From contig NW_019775513.1 in assembly GCF_001039355.2 (NCBI RefSeq), positions 152,042 through 216,041 on the forward strand: a stretch of 64,000 bases of DNA. The letters run 5' to 3'. This document shows, piece after piece, positions 53,570 to 63,861 of the stretch (its first letter is position 1; each line of letters starts with the position of its first letter). This DNA comes from Lingula anatina. Its lineage: Eukaryota > Brachiopoda > Lingulata > Lingulida > Lingulidae. Both the position numbers and the translations under genes were made by a program. Under the pieces are notes generated by a model, which saw only the letters and a list, made by a program, of their open reading frames with translations, was not told the origin of the DNA and did no database searches.

Positions 53570-54300
53570 AGCATAATTTACCCATATTCAGGAATCTATG
53601 GAATCCGGAAATGGTCACAAAAACACATAAAGAAATCAGAAATTAATTTCAAACATATTTTCTAACTACCTCAATTTGGTTCAGAGAAAAGGAACTAAAA
53701 AGTGTGTATATGTTATACCCTCAGAATGTAAATTTTGGGCAAAGTTCAACTATTGCCGTTTAAAAAACGTGGTTTAAGGTTACATCAGAATAATTCCCAC
53801 TTTCATTTTTATATTAATTGAAGTATTCACATAAAGAATAGGTCACCCAATATAAATTAATATACAGTTGCAAACTAGAACCGTCAAAAATGGGCTGATC
53901 CTATATTAGGAAATTTATGTTCAGGAGGGCAAATGATTTAGTTCCATTTTGCTATAGAACAAATTTAAAGTGAAGTTCTACAAAGCAGGATTGTAAATTT
54001 TACAAATAAATTATAAATGTGGATTGTTGGAAACTGTTTTAGATTTTCTTTTAGTGTGTCAAAACAGCTGAAATGTTAAAGTCCCAATTATACAAAACGC
54101 TGGATATATTTGTTACGACGTTTACAAATATTTTAATTTTAAATACATGTATTCTTAGGCCAAAAACATTTAGACATAAATTAAGTCCTCAAACACGAAA
54201 TTTCCTTTTATCTTTACTACTATCTTTATCAACAATTTATAAAAAAAAAATTAAAAACTTAAATAACAAAAGTATTTATTCAGTATTCATATAATTGATG
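53570..54300. other. AT-rich intergenic DNA
   Basis: No exon, RNA gene or clear repeat seen. Confidence 0.5.
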
Positions 54301-54344
54301 CACGAAGGGGCGAAGAGTTCCTGGCTATGAAACAAAGGCTAGGC

Positions 54345-54396
54345 TTCATAGGTTGCTTGCAGGCGCAGGTTGTGCAGAATCTCGTTGAACTTCTGA
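54345..54396 (-). CDS. Candidate terminal coding exon of an unidentified minus-strand gene
   Basis: Preceded by an acceptor (CTTTTCAG) the minus strand reads KFNEILHNLRLQATYEA and stops. The stretch is markedly more GC-rich than its surroundings and looks like coding sequence. It could join an upstream open stretch at about 54677-54795, which ends at a donor (ATAAAT|GTGAGT) and reads CPPECSIGSWTETC in the matching phase, faintly like a thrombospondin type 1 repeat. I cannot name the gene or find more exons. Confidence 0.35.
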
Positions 54397-54805
54397 AAAG
54401 AAAAATAACTATTATAGCTACGGTAGTATGTTACCTTACGCCTGTACAATGAAAAGGTCCCATCGAGTAATTTCGTTTTGCCGTTCATATCGTACATTTG
54501 GAGTCCTAAAGCATTGTAACCGAAAGGCTAAATACTACTATTTTGAATGACATTTAAGTAACGATGGGAATATTAGTATAAGGACTCGAATATTTGTCGT
54601 AAATATTCTTTAATTCGTCTTCCCCTTTGATGTTTAATGGAGGTGGTTATTGAAGAAATAGTGATACTCACATTTATGTGTTTGCTTCTACGCCCTTCTA
54701 CGCGACTTTGTGACTGCACCACACAAACTGTTGCGTCTACACACGTCTCTGTCCAACTGCCAATTGAGCATTCGGGAGGACAGCTCACACAACGAAGAGC
54801 AACTT

Positions 54806-54819
54806 ATTTGCATGCAAAT
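54806..54819. promoter_or_regulatory. Perfect 14-bp palindrome containing octamer motifs
   Basis: ATTTGCATGCAAAT contains the POU-factor octamer ATTTGCAT on both strands. It is perfect and isolated. A regulatory role is inference. Confidence 0.3.
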
Positions 54820-55411
54820 TACAACAGGTATGGCTCATTTGAGGTGAGATGTTGTTACTGAAACTGTTCACGAATATTCAATAAATTCAGTGAAGATGCC
54901 TTCACACGTGCACGCTCAAAATTGTGCGTGTAATCGGTGTCACATACGATACTTATACGCAGGCCTACATTGTGTACCTCTGTATGTTAGTTGTGTCAGA
55001 ACCTTTATATATTGGTTAGTTTATCAGCAAACATTATCAGAATGTTGTCCTCACGTTCTACACTATCATTATTATAAATGATCCCAGAAATATTGTCATC
55101 AAACTCCAGGCCTACATGTATTAACGTGTAAGATTTGACGAATTTTTTAATCATAGGGGCCTACAAGTTTTGTTAATTTAAGAAAAAAATATATTCAAAA
55201 AGGATTTCAGATTTTGAATCATTACAATTTGCACAATTTTAATGATCATATCTAACGTGTTGAAAACGTCCCCACAATGTCAAAATAAAATTATATATGT
55301 CGGTCATATTTACCCAGATATAGCCTATAGCAAGCAGTGATCGCGCCGACGCTGGGCCACAAGCCTACGTTTTATCTTACACCCCATTCTCATAGATTAG
55401 ATCGACCTACA

Positions 55412-55575
55412 TTGGATCGACCTAACTCCCTGGGGGTTCACGCTAAATAGCTGTCAGCCGGGCGGACACGAAAGTTAATTACCCCTTAAAGCTTGTAGTA
55501 GGTGGGGACGGACACTTAAGGGGGATTATCTGACAGTAATCTAGTGAGACTCCCCGCGGTGATAGATCGATCTAA
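55412..55575. mobile_element. MITE-like inverted-repeat element, copy 1
   Basis: The left arm starts TTGGATCGACCTAACTCCCT and the reverse complement of the right arm starts TTAGATCGATCTATCACC; both continue through GGGG and TCAC to CTGTCAG, giving imperfect inverted arms of about 45 bases. No coding capacity. A relative lies at 56321-56462. Confidence 0.65.
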
Positions 55576-55714
55576 AAGTTGTGAGAACAGAGCCTTACAC
55601 TGATTGAACAATACCTAGGCAGCTTATTAAAATTATCATAATTATCATTATTAAAATTGGGCTTGGTTTTTGCCGGCGATTTAAGAGTGGTGCAGATTTA
55701 TAAACCTTTGGCCT

Positions 55715-56060
55715 ACGTACCCGAGATAACCGACATGTGATGAAGAGCTATTAAACTGAATAAACAACTAGTTTAATTACTTTTAATTACTTTTTGGAAG
55801 GGTTAAATAGACATCATTACTTAAACCAACTTCATCAAAGTGCTTAAAAAGATGTTTAAAAACAGCCCAATCTTGCTAGTTTTTTTTTTTTTTTTTTTTT
55901 AATGAGGAACGTAAATTGTCTTAATTCCATTTTAAGAAATACATTTTAATCAACTTAATCACAAGTGCAGTTAACATAAGAGTGAATAAGTCTAGCAGTG
56001 AAATGAGTTGATTGAGTTGAGTTAGGCCTACGTTGAACAGTAGCCCCACTTCATCACGGT
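55715..56060. repeat. Diverged copy of the 52760-53030 sequence
   Basis: It begins CGTACCCGAGATAACCGACA exactly as at about 52763 and later shares order-conserved phrases such as AATAAGTC, GTGAAATGAG and GTTGAACAG-like blocks. A T-run near 55879-55900 interrupts it. Probably an old dispersed repeat. Confidence 0.5.
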
Positions 56061-56320
56061 CATCTAGCTGATCCTATCCATCCACCCACAACTAATCAAA
56101 ATATGAGAATTGAAGTCTATATCTCTAAATAGACATAGGCCTACTTATAATTGTGAGGTACAGGTCCATATGGCCCTAATTTTTACATTTTTAATATTCT
56201 CTAAACGTTATCGTGTAGATCTAGATCTAACGTTTCACAAATACATATTCCAAAACATTGACAAAACTTTCTTGGTTAACATATTTTTCATAACGCTATA
56301 GGGACTATTCCCACAGATAC

Positions 56321-56462
56321 TTGGATCGATCTATCTCCCTGGGGAGTCTCACTTAATTGCTATCAACTTATCCGGCTTAAATACCTGTCACGCCCAGTAA
56401 AGCTGTTAGGGGGTAATTATCTTTAGTTAGACTCCCCATGCAGGGAGTTAGACCGATCTAGG
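56321..56462. mobile_element. MITE-like inverted-repeat element, copy 2
   Basis: The left arm starts TTGGATCGATCTATCTCCCT and the reverse complement of the right arm gives TAGATCGGTCTAACTCCCTG, each followed by GGGGAGTCT. The arms match those of copy 1 at 55412-55575, so both belong to one family. It lies about 260 bases before the J-domain/TMEM11 start codon. Confidence 0.65.
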
Positions 56463-56639
56463 CAGTCTTAGACTTTGGTATCATAAACCTAATGTTCCCT
56501 CAATGTTCTAATATAAAGGCATTCTTTTGTTAGCTGGGTTGATTAGAATTTTCCGAAACACTATCTACAAATACTGATTATTAAGACCCTCTGATTTTTT
56601 AAATATGAATTTGGGAAAAATTATTTCCACCATAGACCA

Positions 56640-56720
56640 GTCAGCGCCATCTATAATTAAGCAACGCCCGCCCACAACTTCCGTTCGTCTGCTTCGCGCG
56701 TAAAAGTTGCGTTGTCGATC
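56640..56720 (+). promoter_or_regulatory. Promoter / 5' UTR region of the J-domain/TMEM11 gene
   Basis: A short CpG-richer patch (CAACGCCCGCCCACAACTTCC, CTTCGCGCG) directly precedes the ATG at 56721. No TATA box. Confidence 0.4.
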
Positions 56721-59700
56721 ATGGCTGATGGTTCGAACGAAGATTTATTTCGTCTGTTAGGAATCAATAAAAGTGCATCAAAAGGAGAGATCAAACAGGC
56801 AAGTTTCGCTTCCTGTTAAGTATTCAATTCACAGTAAGAAAAGCTAGAATGGCATGAAATCCTCAATCATTTTGTAAAAGAATATAAGTTTGCGAGCTTT
56901 GTGTCTGTCCCATAGTGGAGTTACCCTAGGTACTGTAGCATATCTGAGAAACACACTATTTCTTTGTCAGCATAATTACCCGTAATGAAGTGCACTGCCT
57001 GCCTTCGAACTTTCTCAGATTTAGCGTTTGTGTAAAATTTTTCCACAGACGCAAGACGACTTTAATTCTTATACAAACCGTCATCCACAATTCAAATCTG
57101 TGTACCCGAATAAAGTCAATCCCCCTCTCCAGTCTGTAACGATTTGGGGTGAGTGCAGAAAAACCACCTGCCAGACCAGGAATCGAACCCGGGACCCCTC
57201 GCTTACAGGGCGAGTGCTCTTACCTACTGAGCTACAGGTCTTTAAAAATGACGTAAAAACCGTTACAGCCCACCCGTACCTCCCCACTCCAATGTATGCT
57301 GCTTTCCAAAACGAAACGGCAAACGTACCAGGTATTTTTGGTCTTTCAAATAAGAGAGAAAAGGAAACGAGCGAAAATACTCCGGTCAGTATATAAATGG
57401 CCTCATAATTTTTTTTTTTTTTTTTTTTTTTTTTGGGGGGGGGGGGGGGGGAGGGGGGTCGATTCAGCTGGAAAATCCCGAATATGTTATGTATTGACTC
57501 TACCTTTAAGTTCATTAACTTTGCCATCCATTATCCACTTGAAATGATAATACTGAGTACTCATTTTATGGGTGAGCATGTAGAAAATTATTTTCCAAAC
57601 AGTACAATAATGGAACTATGTTAACTCGATTATGGTCTCTTGCCTTCATTTGATTTCATGTATTTTTTTCCGTTGAAGGCCTTTTATCGAAAAGCCAAGG
57701 AGCTGCATCCAGATCGAAATGGTGGCGGGGACGACAAGGTGGGAGTTCAAATCTTCGTCTGACGTAATAGTAATAGTTGCTTCAGGATTTAAAAAGTATC
57801 CATGAGTAACTTAACAATTGACTTATTTCACAGTCTCTGAGTCTTTAAATTTTGTAAAACCATAAAAAAATTGTTCTAATGAAAATAACTTCAATTCAAT
57901 CCACCGGCACGTGAATCAGTGATTTATTTTAGTTATTAGACTATTATGAAACAAGCTGTAACGTTTATTTTGAATAGTTTTAAAAATAATTCTGTATACT
58001 CCTCTACAAAACGGGCCTGTCCGTAAACCATGCATATAACCAGTGGATATTTATTTATTTCGACTATATGTAGCATGAATCCATTTTCTCTTACCATTCA
58101 GTACAAACAAGTGACGGAGGCCTATCAGATACTTGTGGACGAAGATAAAAGACATTTCATCAATGAATATGGAAAAGACGCTTTCAGTAACTATAATTGC
58201 AAAACTGACGAGGGTATGGCCTGATTTGTTTAACTTGTTTGATTGACATTGTGAGATATTCTTTTCTTCTTCTTGTAAGTGTAGGTGTTGCTGTAGTTGT
58301 ACCAAAGACCAGCTACCACAATGCAGAAAGTTAAAATGTATTTGAATGAGAACTAAAACGATTTTAATCATTGAACTTGCAATTTGAATTTAAAAATATT
58401 AATTGTGCATTATTTAGCTTTTTAGATTATATAAGTTTCATATTTTTTTCTTTCAGAACTGGAGCTAGAACGTTTTCAGTACAGGTATGTTATGAATTTG
58501 GGCCTTTCTTGATTTTGTGCCATCTACACGTACAGTTGTAACACAGCAACATGGCTGGAAGAGTTGGGTAATATACTGCATATCTTTATTTTTTTTCTGA
58601 CAACTCATTCTTTTGGTGCTATGGGCTTTTTATGGTTTTATGGTTTGTTAGCACTAATTGGTTTTGTAATCAGAATATAGCATTTTATTTTCAAGTGTGC
58701 GTCTGTTGGTGTTTTTATATTATATAAGTTTGCAAGGTAAGGACTAAGCTTGCAGATCTAAATCGAATCGAAGAGGTTACATTGGATTTTTAGCGAATTT
58801 AACCTGAAACCAGACGTCGATCAGTGTCGTTATTTGCTCAGAACAAAATTGGAACTAAAGCTTAACACAGCTGCTCAACACAATAAACTGTAGCCGAAAA
58901 GAAATGTAGTGCTAAATCTTTGAAGTTTTCTACTTGTATCTAAGTTAAACAATGAGTAGGTCTCAATATGTGAATTGTTTAACTGACTTGTTCTACTACA
59001 ATAAACTCCCTTTACATGTCTTGCGATATATTTTGTTGAATACAGATTATGCGCCCTTGTCCTAGTGCCATTCCCAGTTCTTTATTTGTAGGTAAAATAT
59101 TGGGACTGAAATTGTGATGATTCATTATGACCGATCTTTAAAAAGCTCTGTGCATAAGCTGTTGGAAATGTTTCTTACATAGTAATTTTATTTTATTTAT
59201 TTATTTAATAATAGGCTGCTGTTCAGGGATTGGCATATGTCTTCAAATGCAAACGAAAAAAAAAAAAAGTAAAATTAGATTGTACATTTTTCTTTATTAC
59301 AGGGAGATGAATCCAAATGACTTCAGGATCATTCGTGAGATCTACGAAAATGACAGTGCACCAGAAGATTTTGAGAATGAACTAGACCGTGCCTTGGAGG
59401 ACTGTGTGAGCTTTATCATTATAGAACCAACCAAACTCGGGGATGAGACTGCACGCTGGATTAAAGTTGGGAACTGTTTGCACAAAACCTCGCTCCTGTC
59501 AGGGGTGTGTTGCTTGGCTGTTGGCAAGCTGTGGCCTCAGGTTGGCAGTATCCTGACGTGTCCATTGGGAGTGGTCAGTGTTATGTGTGCTGGTCTTTAC
59601 ATGGCTTCATGGCAGTATGACCCGTGTTGTAAATACCAAGTGGTCACTGACCCCAGAAAACTACAGGGACTCCCTCTTTATGATCTTACCTCGCCGTCCT

Positions 59701-59840
59701 ATGTGGCTCTGGAAAGAAAAGACGATACTGCACGAAAAATTCTCCACACAATAGTTGCCTTGGCAGCTGGAGGGTTCTGTTTATGGAAACTTTCCAAGTG
59801 GTATTCTTCTTATTCTTATGTGGATGAGATTGATCTTTGA
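56721..59840 (+). CDS. J-domain / TMEM11-like fusion protein, 271 residues, five exons
   Basis: Exons are 56721-56798, 57679-57738, 58102-58213, 58457-58484 (28 bases) and 59303-59840. Phases match at every join, giving 271 residues with no stop. Residues 7-72 are a full J domain with the HPD tripeptide at 36-38, a signature of DnaJ proteins that stimulate Hsp70. Residues 96-271 match TMEM11 (PMI), a mitochondrial membrane protein needed for cristae shape: LGDETARWIKVGNCLHKT, WQYDPCCKYQV and ALERKDD, with hydrophobic segments near residues 150-190 and at the C-terminal end. The first intron uses a GC donor (CAG|GCAAGT). A Met at residue 95 sits at the border, so a separate TMEM11-only transcript from an internal promoter is possible. 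A J protein (DNAJC11) is known to associate with the MICOS/cristae machinery in vertebrates, which makes the pairing functionally sensible. The fusion itself is seen only as a gene model. Confidence 0.82.
57060..57243 (-). repeat. tRNA-derived SINE-like element in intron 1
   Basis: On the minus strand the head contains a box A (TAGCTCAGTAGGTAAGAGC), an anticodon arm CTCGC-CCTGTAA-GCGAG with anticodon TGT, and a box B (GGTTCGATTCC) with a pairing T arm. The seven-base acceptor stem does not pair, so it is not a functional tRNA gene. A tRNA-unrelated body follows (TTTTTCTGCACTCACCCC). It is most like a tRNA(Thr)-derived SINE; the 3' end and target duplication were not resolved. Confidence 0.6.
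57411..57458 (+). repeat. Poly(T)-poly(G) tract in intron 1
   Basis: About 24 T followed by about 17 G and a broken G run. Homopolymer lengths here are likely to be sequencing-dependent. Confidence 0.85.
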
Positions 59841-60965
59841 TTCAACTAATTGTTTAGTAATTGTTTTGTAATCTTCTGTGGTCTTTTGGCAAGGACATCA
59901 TTTTTAAATTTTAGTGAAAACTAATATTCTGAGGACATTCATGTGAACTGGATAGACTTCTGGTTTACTGTGACACATTCTCAACATTGGATATGTGCAG
60001 AAAGACGTTAACTTGTCATTGTCACCCCGAACAAGGAATATATTTAACAGTTTACTATTTGAAAAATATGAGACGGAAGACTAACCTACTGTAAGGATCT
60101 TTGTGCATTTCACAAAGTTTACCTACTGTACTGATCTAGCAAAATGCCAGTTTACTTGAGAGTTGTTCCACCTAAATGGTGCATGAAACTTTTCATGGTT
60201 TGCTCTGCTCTCAAACTGCTGTTTAAGTCTTCCAGACCACTGCATGAAGTGTCAGAGTGACTGTTTTAACTGGACTAAAGTTTTAATAGCTGTGTAATTA
60301 TCATTTTAAAGAGGTTTCAAACCATACTGTATGTGTGAAGTGTGAAATTTGTCAAAGAGTCATTTATATGAGCAAGAATGCCAGTCACTGATGATGGGAG
60401 AGGGGACAATACTTCATGACATCAATGTCCTAGTTGTTCAATACTTTAAGAAGTCCATATGTACAAATGTAGTTAAACAATATGGCAATTTGGTATATGC
60501 AGTGTTGTTATGAGGACTCATGGTATGGATGATAATTGATCTATACTTGATAAACTATCCTCATCAATGTTAGTATGTAATCTGTTGATTTAATGCAACA
60601 TTTTTTTGCACTAAAGGATGGTCTGGCCAAGGGGCCTGAGAGTTAAGTAATCAATAGCACCGTGAAGCCTGGAGTGTGTTTCAAATACTGTGATACAGCA
60701 CAAAAATGGCCCTTTAGCACTTGACACATTTGCAATGTTTGATTTTAGTTAATAAATTAGAACTGAACAGTTTTGAAGCTTTGTGGCATTCACTTTTATT
60801 TTTGTTTTTAACGCAAGTATAATTTTTTTAAATTGTGAAAATTGAGCAATCACCTTGACTAGCATCATCTTGAAATGATGACTGCCACAGGATAGTGTTC
60901 AGCAGGTTAAATAATTTAAATAATGAAAATCAATGTACTCTTGAATTGAGATTAATTTTATTCAT
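59841..60965 (+). other. 3' UTR of the J-domain/TMEM11 gene and following spacer
   Basis: Transcribed-looking 3' sequence up to AATAAA at 60751-60756, the first canonical poly(A) signal, giving a 3' UTR of about 0.93 kb. No further exon seen. Confidence 0.5.
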
Positions 60966-60971
60966 ATTTTT

Positions 60972-61362
60972 ATGTACAGACACAGATGTGTCTGTACATA
61001 TAGCCATCACCTGCGTCTGTTGTCGTCGCCGTGCACTTTGACCACCGATAACATGATAAGTGAAAAACCGTTTTACCTTTTGGCTTGAAACTTACAGAAC
61101 TGATGAGCTTTCATAATATGCAGGTCAAGTTCGAAAATCAGCATGATATGGCCATCTATATGGAAGTTATGCTGTTTTTTCACTTTTTCAGCATATATGC
61201 AACACTGATAACACGATAAGTGAAAAACCGTTTTACCTTTTGACTTGAAACTTATGGAACTAATGAATATACATAATACACAGGTCAACTTCAAAAATCA
61301 GCATGATTGGGCCATTTTTATGGAAGTTATGNCTTAATTTTCTGTTTTTTTGTCTGTACATT
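60972..61362. mobile_element. Repeat element with end palindrome and 160-bp tandem units
   Basis: It starts with a perfect hairpin (TGTACAGACAC, AGAT, GTGTCTGTACA). Two tandem units of about 160 bases follow, starting GATAACATGATAAGTG at 61047 and GATAACACGATAAGTG at 61207, each with AAAAACCGTTTTACCTTTTG and ATGGAAGTTATG. A single N at 61332 lies where the third unit would begin, so the array is probably collapsed. The last bases TGTCTGTACA repeat one hairpin arm. Confidence 0.6.
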
Positions 61363-61574
61363 TGACAGCTTTGCTGCCTTGTTTCATAAGTGATTGCATA
61401 TTCTCTGTTTGAAGATGTTTGAGGATTGGCATTTTAACTTATTAAAATAAAATTGTGTTCAGATTCATATATATTCTGAGCACACCAGAATTAAAAATTA
61501 AGATGACAGTTTATGGACAAAAATATCACAATCATCTACTCTTGCAAATGTGCATAATATTTTATAAGTAATCA

Positions 61575-63861
61575 TCACTTTTGTTTACACTGGTCTTGTT
61601 TTTGATGTGCTGCCCTCTTCTTCATTAAACTGAAGTATAAGGAAGGACAAAATGTCCTTAAAAAAACAGCTACAGTCACAGTGAATGGCGCTAAAATAAG
61701 TTCATTTTTCTGCTCCTGTACTGCTTTGAGAACCTTGGATGCAACATACTCCGGCGACATCCCTGTCTCTGTCGTCTTGTCCATCACTACAAAAGGTAGT
61801 ATAAAAAATTTTTAGATGAACAAAAATGCACAGTCCAGTTGGTCTCTGGTATTCTCTCGACTTGAAGAAGTTTGATGGTCTGATACTAAAACAACTTTTC
61901 CCCTTTAAGTTAACTGTTAAATACTCGGCTACCTTAGATATGTGCAAGATATTTTGAAAACTAACAAACGTTCATGATCAACATCTCAGAATTAGCATGT
62001 CAGAGTAGTGATCCAAGGTTTTACTCCATAGTTACCTCCGTATCTTGTCCCATCTCCCTGTAGTGCATTTAGAGACAGGTTAGTCTTAATGTACCCAGGA
62101 CTTATCACCGAGACTTTGATGTTCTTGTCTGCCACTTCGGCTCTCAGGCTGTCAAAATATGCTTGGGCAGCATGCTTGGAAGCAGCATCTGTGGAAAACA
62201 AAGAGGATGTCATATCTCAAGCAATGTGACCGTCACATCTAATCTTTTACATAACACCCTTTGAAACACTTAAGAGTGATTTTCATGGCAGGTTTGGTTG
62301 CTTTTTTTATGCTGAAATGTGCCAAATTTTTCCTACTTCAAGAGTCTGCCCATGCAACTATTTCATTTTAAGTAATGATAAGGCTGCCTGTAATTTCCAC
62401 TGACTGCAAGACAAACTCACAGGTTCAAGTGTATAACACTGACTGTTGATGCTTTTTAGCATCAAATTCTTAATTGAAACTCAACAAATCATTCCACTTG
62501 CATGTGGAACTTAATTAAGTAAAAAATGAAGAATCCACTTACATGCAGACCTGTAAGGAATGGCTATTTTTCCTTGAACACTGCTAATGGCAACAATATG
62601 ACCACAGTCTCTAGACACCATGCTTGGTAATAAGGCTAGGAAAAAAGGCAAAGATTTCCCAAGGATTTCAAATGGTCAACTAGCTGCTACACAACTTTTC
62701 AGGTAATATTACTGTCTCTTAAACAGACACACCTGTTACACAGTATCAAAATTTATAGAATTCTTGCAAAACTATTCAACAACATACAATTTAATGCAAT
62801 AGGCAGTATTAACATTTTCATTTCTCACTATAATATACGAAAACAATACAAAACCAATCATATTTTTTAAGTAGACTTCATATAGATTTTGTTATGATAG
62901 CTGCATTGATAGTTTCAAGAAACCATCATCAGGGAATGAGTCGTTACAGCCAACAGTAGCCTCTACCTGAGAAGTTTAATTTGTACATAACACAGCTAAT
63001 AAAATTCTTTGCTGGATATAATGATATCATTTTCAAAATGTTGTGAGTCAAACACTACATTTGATGTAACAGCTTACTACAATTAAGTTGTTCATTCTCT
63101 ACCTTGTGTCAAAGCAATCTGTCCAAAGTAGTTGACTGTCATTACTGACATGTGGATACCTAGTTCAGTCTCCATAGCTTCTCCGCGATAGCTTATTCCG
63201 CCATTATTCACTAAAATATCAATCTGCCCATGTATTTTCAATGCATGGTCTGCCCTCTGTGGGATTGAATCCAAGTCAGAAAGGTCCAAAGTAAGTATCG
63301 ATGGTTCTTTTGTCTCGATGGCCTGAAATGTTGTCACAATACTATACATCATTACCTATTATCCTAAAATGTAGTTTGAGAGATTTCTGTTCCTTCAAAC
63401 AAATCTGAAGACCTGCAAAGAACCATGCATTTTAACAAGACACAAGACTACAGAGCTTGTAACTGATATTACTGTACATTGTACAGAATTGTCCCACATT
63501 AAGACCAATCATGGTCCATTTTCCTACTTCAAGAGTCTACCATGCAACTATCCACTGAATGCAAGACAAACTCACAGGTTCAAGTGTATAACACTGACTG
63601 TTGCTGCTTTTTAGCATCAAATTCTTAATTGAAACTCAATTATGGAAGTGGATATTGGAAGGCAGGAAAACAGCAAGCATGTCCACATATTGGGAAAAGA
63701 GGTGCAGAAAAAACAAGACGGGCATAGGTGAATATAGATATGTGCTTATATACTTACAAGCTTCAGGTTTTGCAAGTCCTGTTTCACCCTCTTCAATTCA
63801 GCTTCCCTTCTTGCACACAGTATGACCCTGGACCCTGCCTTGTAAAAGGCATGAGCACAAG
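61575..63861 (-). CDS. DHRS7B: DHRS7B, short-chain dehydrogenase/reductase (last five exons)
   Basis: Minus-strand exons are 63861-63758, 63322-63103, 62635-62543, 62188-62036 and 61786-61575; joins are GT-AG and in phase, giving about 260 C-terminal residues. The start, including the glycine-rich cofactor loop, is beyond the right edge. Visible family features are [12 protein letters not shown] after the cofactor loop, [42 protein letters not shown] with the catalytic Ser, and [13 protein letters not shown] with catalytic Tyr and Lys. Then [16 protein letters not shown] and [12 protein letters not shown] follow, the latter diagnostic of DHRS7B. A hydrophobic stretch near the C-terminus precedes a basic tail. 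DHRS7B reduces acyl-DHAP in ether-lipid synthesis at peroxisomes and ER. The usual NNAG motif is NNGG here. Confidence 0.9.
62327..62485. repeat. Intronic repeat, copy 1, inside DHRS7B
   Basis: About 160 bases reappear at 63518-63639, including TTCCTACTTCAAGAGTCT and GACAAACTCACAGGTTCAAG. Copy 2 lacks about 38 bases present here. The two copies lie in different introns of the same gene in the same orientation. Confidence 0.85.
63518..63639. repeat. Intronic repeat, copy 2, inside DHRS7B
   Basis: Direct repeat of 62327-62485 with an internal deletion and near-identity elsewhere (for example GTGTATAACACTGACTGTTG), so a recent local duplication or two copies of one repeat family. Confidence 0.85.

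Noticed and set aside
57168-57241. Functional tRNA(Thr) gene
   Set aside because: Anticodon and T arms pair, but the acceptor stem does not, and a SINE-like body follows.
57028-57527. Overlapping 122- and 148-codon frames on opposite strands
   Set aside because: They are translations of the SINE-like sequence and the T/G homopolymer, within an intron.
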